Source: Asterochloris sp. CNOR1 (taxonomy: Eukaryota; Chlorophyta; Trebouxiophyceae; Trebouxiales; Trebouxiaceae). Taken from it: 64,000 nucleotides of DNA. Each line of letters begins with the position of its first letter. The stretch's first letter is position 1. A model generated the notes under the pieces. The model was not told the DNA's origin. It searched no databases and saw nothing but the letters and a program-made list of their open reading frames with translations. Below, piece after piece: positions 58,301 to 64,000 of the stretch. Both the position numbers and the translations under genes were made by a program. The DNA is taken from assembly GCA_963969365.1 (NCBI GenBank), contig OZ017750.1:2232001-2296000 (forward strand), in the 5' to 3' direction.

Positions 58301-61300
58301 TGTTTGTGGGGCAGCTTGTCTTCCTGGGCTGGCTGCTGCTGCTGAAGAAGGTCCAGGTGAGACATCACACGAGCCCTGCCCACAACGCCTGCATGCATGC
58401 CTCAAGGTCCCTCAGGCTGACTGCTCCTCTGCACCTCCACGCACACTTCATGGACTGCTGCCAGAGACAGCTGCTTAGAAGCAGCATGCTGCCCTTGCCC
58501 CACCTTGTTGGTGTGCATACTGCATGGGACCGGCGTCAGCTTGGAAGCGGCACCTGTCAAGCAGCTCAACGTGCATGCTCCAGCTGGGCTAGATTGTACC
58601 GGCACTCTGTGCACATGGCTGGCTGCCTGAGCACTTCGGTCCACCGCTCAGGAGCTTGCTGCACTTGCCCACTGCGCCCCGTGCCATGTATAGATGACGA
58701 CTGGGGCGCAGATCAACGCCAGCATCCTGACCGCGGGAGACTTCACAGTCCTTGTCACTGGCCTGGACTCAGAGACCACCAATGATGAGCTCTCGGACTG
58801 GGCCTCCCACTATGGCGAGGTGAGCAGGCAGCCTGCCTGCTTCTTTGCCTAGAATGGGCCTCTAGGTGGCTCTTGAGCGCAGCCAATTGCAGAAGCTGTC
58901 GGTGGTACTGAGCTGACAAGGTGGTGTGGCACTCATCTGGGGTAGTCTCAGGAGCCCTGGGCCGCCACCAGTCGCTTGCCAATGCTGGAGCTGCCTATGC
59001 TCTCTTAGATGCTGCCCGCAGCATCGTCTGTTGACAGCTGGTGGCACCCTCCCTGAACTGCTTTTGCATCTAAGCTCACCAGTTGCTGCACCTGCTGGCC
59101 TCTGCAGACGCAGGAGTGGTCAGGTCAGCAACATAGCAGCCAGGCCAGGCTGCATGCAGCAATCACCTTGCTGCATGCAGGTGGTGGGGGCCAGCAACAT
59201 TATCAGTGCTGGACGCGTGCTGCACACAGCTGAGATTGTGCAGAACCTGCAGAATCGCCATGCAGAGATCCAGGCCTGGGCCCTGGCCAGGGCTGATGCG
59301 CGCACAGGCACCGAGCCGGAGGACAGGGCGCTGCAGGTAGACCCTGGCCCTGCAGCAGCAGCCAACTGTTGGCATTTGCTGTTGCACCATAGATCTGTAG
59401 ACAGCCATCTGAGAGAGCCTGAGAGCAAGGCGCCGCAGATGTTCCCCAGCCCTGTAGCAGCAGCCAACTTTGCACAGCTGACAGTTGATGTTGCACCACC
59501 ACCAACCCCTAGACAGCCATTGCGTGGCTGCTGCTGCACAAACATTGCCAGAGCTTCTCCCTGCCAGGGTGGACGCCTCTCAGTTGCAGGCCTGTGTGGG
59601 CTCCTGAGGGCGCAGGGCTCATCTGCATAAAACCAACCTGCTGGCAGGACTCATCGAGTCAGGGCGTTGTCATCAAGATCTGCATCTCTGGCATGCTCTG
59701 GCTGTGCAGGCGCTGTGATAGCTGCTTGTCACTGACATGTCTTGCACAGAGTGGCCGGCCAAGCTGGCTGCCTGACGGTGCAGTATACTTCTTCAAGCTT
59801 CTGCAGTGTTGATAAGCCGTGTGCTGCATTTGAGACAGGCTAGGCTGGCTTCCGATGGCTGTTCGGGGGCTTGAACAGCTTCCTGCACTTGCCTGGTTTG
59901 CCAGAATTCACTGTCAGCAAGGCGGGCTGCCTGAGGATGCATTGCTCATCTGCGCTGCTGACAAGCCCTAAGCCCTTCGCAGCCCGTGTATGACTGACAT
60001 AGCATGGCGCTGCAGACTCGTGCCGGTGCTGCAGCGACAGCTGTGGCGGGGCTGTCCCGTGCTAGGCGGGTTCCGAGGGAGCTCATTGGCGCCAGCCAGG
60101 GCCTGGTCAGCGGGGACGATGGCACCCCCAGCAGCGTAGGCAGCAGCGAGCCCAGCTCCTCAGCTGTTACCACCTCTGAGGTGGTTGTCTGGGGCAGGCG
60201 ACCCCCTGCCAGGTACTGCCTCGTCTTCTGAAGAGCATGCAGTGTGTTTGATGCAGGGCACCAGCTCCGCGGTGGTCACCTGGGGCAGGCCACCACCTGC
60301 CTGGCGAGGTTTGACGCACTGTCAGCGTGCTTTACCACAGTCTGCTGAGAACCCCGTCATCGCTGGGGCTTGTATGTGGCACATGACTGTCAGCAGAGTA
60401 TCAGCAATGCTGAAGCCATGCCTTCCCAGTCTTCCAGCGGCCTGCAGAGCAGTACATTGACAGTGTCGTCTTCCGGCATGCAGTGGGGCCTGCATGTGGC
60501 ACATGGTCGTTGTTGCCTCCGCACAGATCAGCATTGCTCCTGCCATGCAACTCCACAGCCCACAGAGCCTGCTGCACCTCCCTGCGCAGGCTCGCCCACG
60601 CAGGGTACGACCCCTCTGCCAGCACGGGGCCCCACTCGCAGTCCCACAAGGGCCTCTTGGGGGCCCTACACCGCAAGCCCCCGGCCGACAGGCAGCTCCC
60701 TGCAGCCATGCAGCAGCGCCAGGGAGGCAACCGCCACAGTCACCGCCTGGTCAAGCAGCACAGCCCGGGGCGCACCTGGAACCCCCTGCGCGCGCTGTAC
60801 TGGTGGTACTTTGTCGGCAGCCCTGCTGCCGTGCAGCAGAAGTTAGGGGCTGCCCAGCACAAGCTGGCCGACCTGCAGCTGCACCGCCTGCGGAACACAG
60901 GTGAGGTGGCGCTGGGAGGGCAGTTGTGGTGTCTGCTGCGTGCAGGCTACAGGCTGGCACACTTGCCTGGTGTAGCTGCCTGGGGCCCCTTGCTGCCTGC
61001 TGCGGTTACACAGCACATGTGGCAGGATTGGACCGCTTGAGGCACAAGGGTTTGGTTGTTTGGGAATCTGGTGTTGTTGTCTGGTGCCTGCAGCTGCAAC
61101 ACCAGCAGACCATAGGATGGTGTGCTGCCTGATGTTGCTGTGCACTGCAGCTGCACAGTGAACGGGGCTACCTGCTCCTCCTAAGGCATAGGATTCAGGT
61201 GGCTGTGGAGCGTGCTGCTACTGCCTGCTGCGGCATGGCACATTCAACTGCGCTGCACCTGCTGACCTGCTCAACCTTGATGTTGCTTTGCTGTGCAATG

Positions 61301-63976
61301 CCTTGGCCATCTTGTAGCTGCAGCACCAGCAGGTGAGGAAAGCATGACTGCCTGCTGGGGCTGTAAATGTGCATCGGTGATGTTTGCAGGTATCTCTACC
61401 TGTGGTAGCCATGCATCTCCAATTGCACCAGAATGCAGGGCATCTCTGGCAAATGCAGTATCTGCTGCATGTCAGATCTGCCTGGCTATTTGCTTGCCAG
61501 GCGGCGTCAGTTTGCACGCTATCTGAGGCAGTGAGCGGCCGAAACCTGGTCCTGCAGGTGCTGCCTTCGTCACCTTCAACTACGAGCAGCACGCACGCAA
61601 CTGTGTGACTGACCACCAGCGCCCTTGGTCCCATTTCTTTGGGGACACCCTGCTCATGCGCAGCAGCCGGGCACCCAGGATCAGAGGGCGCCGTGTCTGG
61701 GTGGAGAGGTCAGCCCCTGATGACATCAGCACCAGCACACCTCTTGAGTGCAATCTGCATGGGTATGCCCCCTGCTCTTGCCGATCAGGCCATGCTTGGT
61801 GTCTGCGCCTGCTGCGTCCCAGAGAAGAGGTGAGGAGCTCTGCAAGCCTGCTGCCAAGCTTATCTGGACCAGTACCCTGCTGAGCAGCATTGACATAGGT
61901 AGAGGCATACCTGGCACTGGCTGCTCTACGCAAGCTCAGCTGGCAGCACAGGAGTCCTGCAACCCCGCAGCACCTGATATGAGCAGCATCTTGCACGGGC
62001 TTGCTAGCCGCGCTGAGGCAGACTGCGTTCTGCTCCGTGGTCCGGGGACACAGCGGCTGGGGGAGGGAGGGGAGGTGAGGGGCCCCTGCATGTCAACTGC
62101 TGTGTGCAAGCAGGGAGTACAGGAGTCCTGCTTCCCTGCAGCACCTGTTATGAGCGGCATCTTACATGCGCTTGCCAGCCGTGCTCAGGAGGCTGCACAA
62201 CCTGCCCCAAGTCTGTCGGGGCAGCCTCCGGCTCAGAGGTGGAGAAGGGCGCTGCCCTGAATGTGCTACATCGGCTCCAGCAAGAGTGCTGATCACCCAT
62301 GGGCCCCTCTGTTGCAAGGGCACAGTCGCAGCCCCGCTGCGCGCGGCATGTGACCCTCTGCACAAGCCAGCTGTGCTCTGCTTCCATCTCGCCCCCCAGG
62401 TGGAGGGCACGCAGGCTGTGCCCCAGAAGTGAATGCAGCACTACCAACCTTCTGAGCTCATTGCCGCTGCCCCATTCTCCCCGGCGCCTCACAGCAACCC
62501 TTTTGTGACACCGCTATCCAAGGTGTGCCTTGACCACCTGCCGGTTGTGGCTGCAGGGCCCCTGAGCCTACAGACGTCTGGTGGGAGAACACTTCTGTCC
62601 AGGGGCGGGCAGCAGCCAGGAAGCGCCTGGTGTCCGCAGGTGCCACCCTCCTGCTGCTGGTGATTGGAGGCATCCTCCAGTACTTCCTGTCCGTGGCCTC
62701 GCAGCGGGAGCGCAACAAGCGCATCAGCTATGAGGTGGTGTCCCTCTGCGGCTGTGGCCACAGCACCCTGAGATGGCTGCACTGTGTGCGGTGATGCCCA
62801 AATGCAGGGGCCGCCCTCACTTGGCCACAGCACCCCACGGCAATTGCCCCTGTGTGCCTTGCTTGCTCCCAGCGCTCGGCCACAAGGTGTGGTCCCTTGC
62901 AGCGTACCCACAGCGACAGCATTGCTTGCGCTTTTGCCCAGTACAGCAGCTTTGATAGCTGCCTTTCACCCCTGGCTCATATGCTGCAACAACAGTGCAG
63001 AAGTTGCCCCCAACCAAGAGCAGCGCCTGTAGCTCATGCACATGGTGCCCATCTGCCAATCCTCTGCAGGTGGCCCAGGGCGATGACGTCAACACCAGCT
63101 ATGCCGACCTGTACATCATTGCAGCCCGCCAGCGCATCATCGCCCTCTTCAGTGGCATCTTCGTCGTCATCATGAACACAGCCATCACCATGGCTGTGAG
63201 GTACCTGTCCTTTTATGAGCGTTGGCACTCCCGTAGCGACCGCGAGAAGTGGCACGTCGTCAAGCTCAGCGTCTTCTACCTTGTCAACTCCTACCTCATC
63301 CCTGTGCTGGCCACCTCCCTCAGCGGCGCGCAGAACACCTGGTGAGGAGCGCAGGCAGGCTGTCGTGGCGCTGCCGGCTGTGGCATGCATGAAGCGGGCC
63401 TAGTGAAGCAGGGTCTGCCTGCGGTCTCAGCACACGCCCACGCTGGCCACCCCGGTGCGCGCAGAACAGCTGTGAAGAGCCCTGGTCTGATGCGATTAAC
63501 TGCGGTCTGTGAGCTGCATCCGCCAGCACCTGTCTGAGCGGCATGCAGAACACCTGGTGATACAGGAGTTATGCACTGCTGCCTGAAGCATGCAGAACAC
63601 CTGAGGTTGGGTTTGTGGGGCTGGCCACACCTGCCACCTGTCTCAGCAGCATGCAGAAGGACTGGTGGGTGATGCATCTCGTCTTCTGGATGCACATGCA
63701 GGCCACAGATACTTACAGGGTTGCCTTGGCTGTTCACATTGGCGTGCTCAAGCTGCTAGAAACACCGGGATGGCTGGATGCCAGCCTTGAAGAGCTTGCA
63801 GCTCCAGCGCCCTCATAGGTGCTCATGCAGCCCCGCTGTGCTGCTGCTGGTGCAGGTACGACAGGGGTGGTCTGATTGAGCAGGCCTTCTACATCCAGAT
63901 TGTGAATGCCATCGTCCCGGACCTCACAGATCTGCTCAACCCCTACCAGTTCGTACTGTACCACATCATGTCAAGG
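55314..63976 (+). CDS. OSCA/CSC1/TMEM63-type mechanosensitive cation channel (5' part, truncated at right edge)
   Basis: Calcium-permeable stress-gated channel family (DUF221/RSN1_7TM). Start 55314 (MSGQGDDLRTYSMAPVES). Exons: 55314-55517, 55677-56122, 56405-56537, 56834-56962 in phase, then approximate. The N-terminus is long, disordered and Gly/Ser/Pro-rich. Then GKTLLLYEFSRDAAGLPLPG, first helix ILLFGLVAFVLSLLSIYLIV, a Cys-rich loop (SGYCPKTWEV, CAANCVYTSQKLRQAQC, DGPCYCCDLQ), second helix QLWVLFVGQLVFLGWLLLL, and a PHM7-type cytosolic domain (DFTVLVTGLDSETTNDELSD, VQNLQNRHAEIQAW, NPLRALYWWYFVG, GAAFVTFNYEQHARNCV). The pore region follows with TLLLLVIGGILQYFLSVA, IIALFSGIFVVIMNTAITMA, LSVFYLVNSYLIPVLATS and YDRGGLIEQAFYIQIVNAIV. 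The Cys-rich extracellular loop is larger than usual. The exon with APEPSD-like residues was not found. Continues past 64000. Confidence 0.75.
57528..57660 (+). repeat. Exon-edge duplication in the OSCA-like gene (copy A)
   Basis: 57528-57577 (GGCAGGCCCAGTGTGCTGG, then CCTGCCTGATC and a CTT-ACTTTCAAGG end) is repeated at 57609-57660 in degraded form (GCAGCAGGCGAAGTGTGCAGG, CCTACCTGACAA, GCTGTCAAAGC) with about 70% identity by eye. Confidence 0.75.
57813..57988 (+). repeat. Intronic copy of the following exon start, 128 bp apart (copy B)
   Basis: 57813-57860 and 57941-57988 share GCCCCTGCAGGC, ATGTGGC, TGC, TGAGCACAGG and CCTGCTC at a constant offset of 128 bp. The downstream copy is within the Cys-rich coding exon. 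Confidence 0.8.
60181..60309 (+). repeat. Duplicated junction near 60.2 kb (copy C)
   Basis: GTGGTTGTCTGGGGCAGGCG followed by ACCCCCTGCCAGGTA at 60181-60215 recurs as GGTGGTCACCTGGGGCAGGC followed by CACCACCTGCCTGGCGAGG at 60271-60309. Both end in a donor-like AGGT or AGG-T. Confidence 0.75.
61950..62190 (+). repeat. 70-bp duplication, 171 bp apart (copy D)
   Basis: 61950-62020 and 62121-62190 share AGGAGTCCTGC, CGCAGCACCTG / TGCAGCACCTG, TATGAGC-GCATCTT and CTTGC-AGCCG-GCT. Roughly 80% identity by eye. Confidence 0.8.
63321..63671 (+). repeat. Exon end plus donor site copied three times in its own intron (copy E)
   Basis: The real junction at 63321-63347 (CAGCGGCGCGCAGAACACCT then GGTGAGG) has copies at 63530-63560 (GAGCGGCATGCAGAACACCT then GGTGA), 63582-63606 (CATGCAGAACACCTGAGG) and 63621-63671 (GGCCACACCTGCCACCTGTC, CAGCAGCATGCAGAAGGACT, GGTGGGTG). 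All lie in the intron that follows. Confidence 0.85.
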
Positions 63977-64000
63977 TGAGGCATTGCGCTCATTCTCAAG

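Noticed and set aside
1-64000. CRISPR array, insertion sequence, viral or bacterial insertion
   Set aside because: The repeats seen are local, degenerate and tied to exon edges. No transposase, integrase, reverse transcriptase, terminal inverted repeats or intronless bacterial-type block was found.

Overview
The window is nuclear DNA from a green alga (Chlorophyta, possibly Trebouxiophyceae). Genes are split into many short exons with GT-AG introns and a few GC-AG ones, and the sequence is moderately GC-rich with abundant CTGCAG and GCAGG. Recognisable products are eukaryotic and closest in pattern to plant and algal families (UTP21, ATG13, NEF1, sterol 3-dehydrogenase). I see no bacterial operon, rRNA, tRNA, CRISPR array or intact transposon. 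Exon boundaries were read by eye from family motifs plus splice signals: well-conserved genes are reliable, fast-evolving stretches are approximate.

Layout, left to right: (1) 1-2452 minus, N-terminal half of the SSU-processome WD40 protein UTP21/WDR36, cut by the left edge; (2) 3519-5148 minus, an Aven-like protein; (3) 5149-7771, no convincing gene, a weak leucine-rich reading on plus; (4) 7772-10139 minus, sterol-4alpha-carboxylate 3-dehydrogenase; (5) 10179-10569 minus, a 70-residue PET100-like cytochrome-oxidase assembly factor; (6) 10711-13753 plus, membrane-anchored WD40 protein TBL2; (7) 13909-19043 plus, half-size ABCG transporter; (8) 19195-23596 minus, membrane-anchored coiled-coil protein; (9) 24071-27815 minus, NIPA/DUF803 magnesium-transporter-like protein with two candidate terminal exons; (10) 28247-35209 plus, autophagy protein ATG13; (11) 35492 to about 36626 minus, HAT/TPR RNA-processing-like protein; (12) 37598-38279 plus, small mitochondrial-type protein; (13) 38403-47253 minus, homologue of plant NO EXINE FORMATION 1; (14) 47681-52104 minus, UBZ4 zinc-finger protein whose downstream half is less certain; (15) 52221-53533 plus, TANGO2; (16) 53643-55215 minus, LCMT-like SAM methyltransferase; (17) 55314 to the right edge plus, OSCA/TMEM63-type channel, truncated.

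Several neighbours are head-to-head across 98-141 bp (PET100/TBL2, UBZ4/TANGO2, methyltransferase/OSCA), implying shared bidirectional promoters. Functions are a housekeeping mix: ribosome biogenesis, sterol synthesis, mitochondrial assembly, autophagy, transport and mechanosensing. No pathway cluster is evident.

The most unusual feature is in the introns. In at least eight places an intron contains one to three degraded copies of the adjacent exon edge together with its splice site, often in tandem with a fixed period (about 105-113 bp in TANGO2, 73 bp in the NEF1 gene). This looks like recurrent intron growth, or birth, by tandem duplication across splice junctions. A second theme is GC-AG introns with perfect CAG|GCAAG-type donors in at least four genes.
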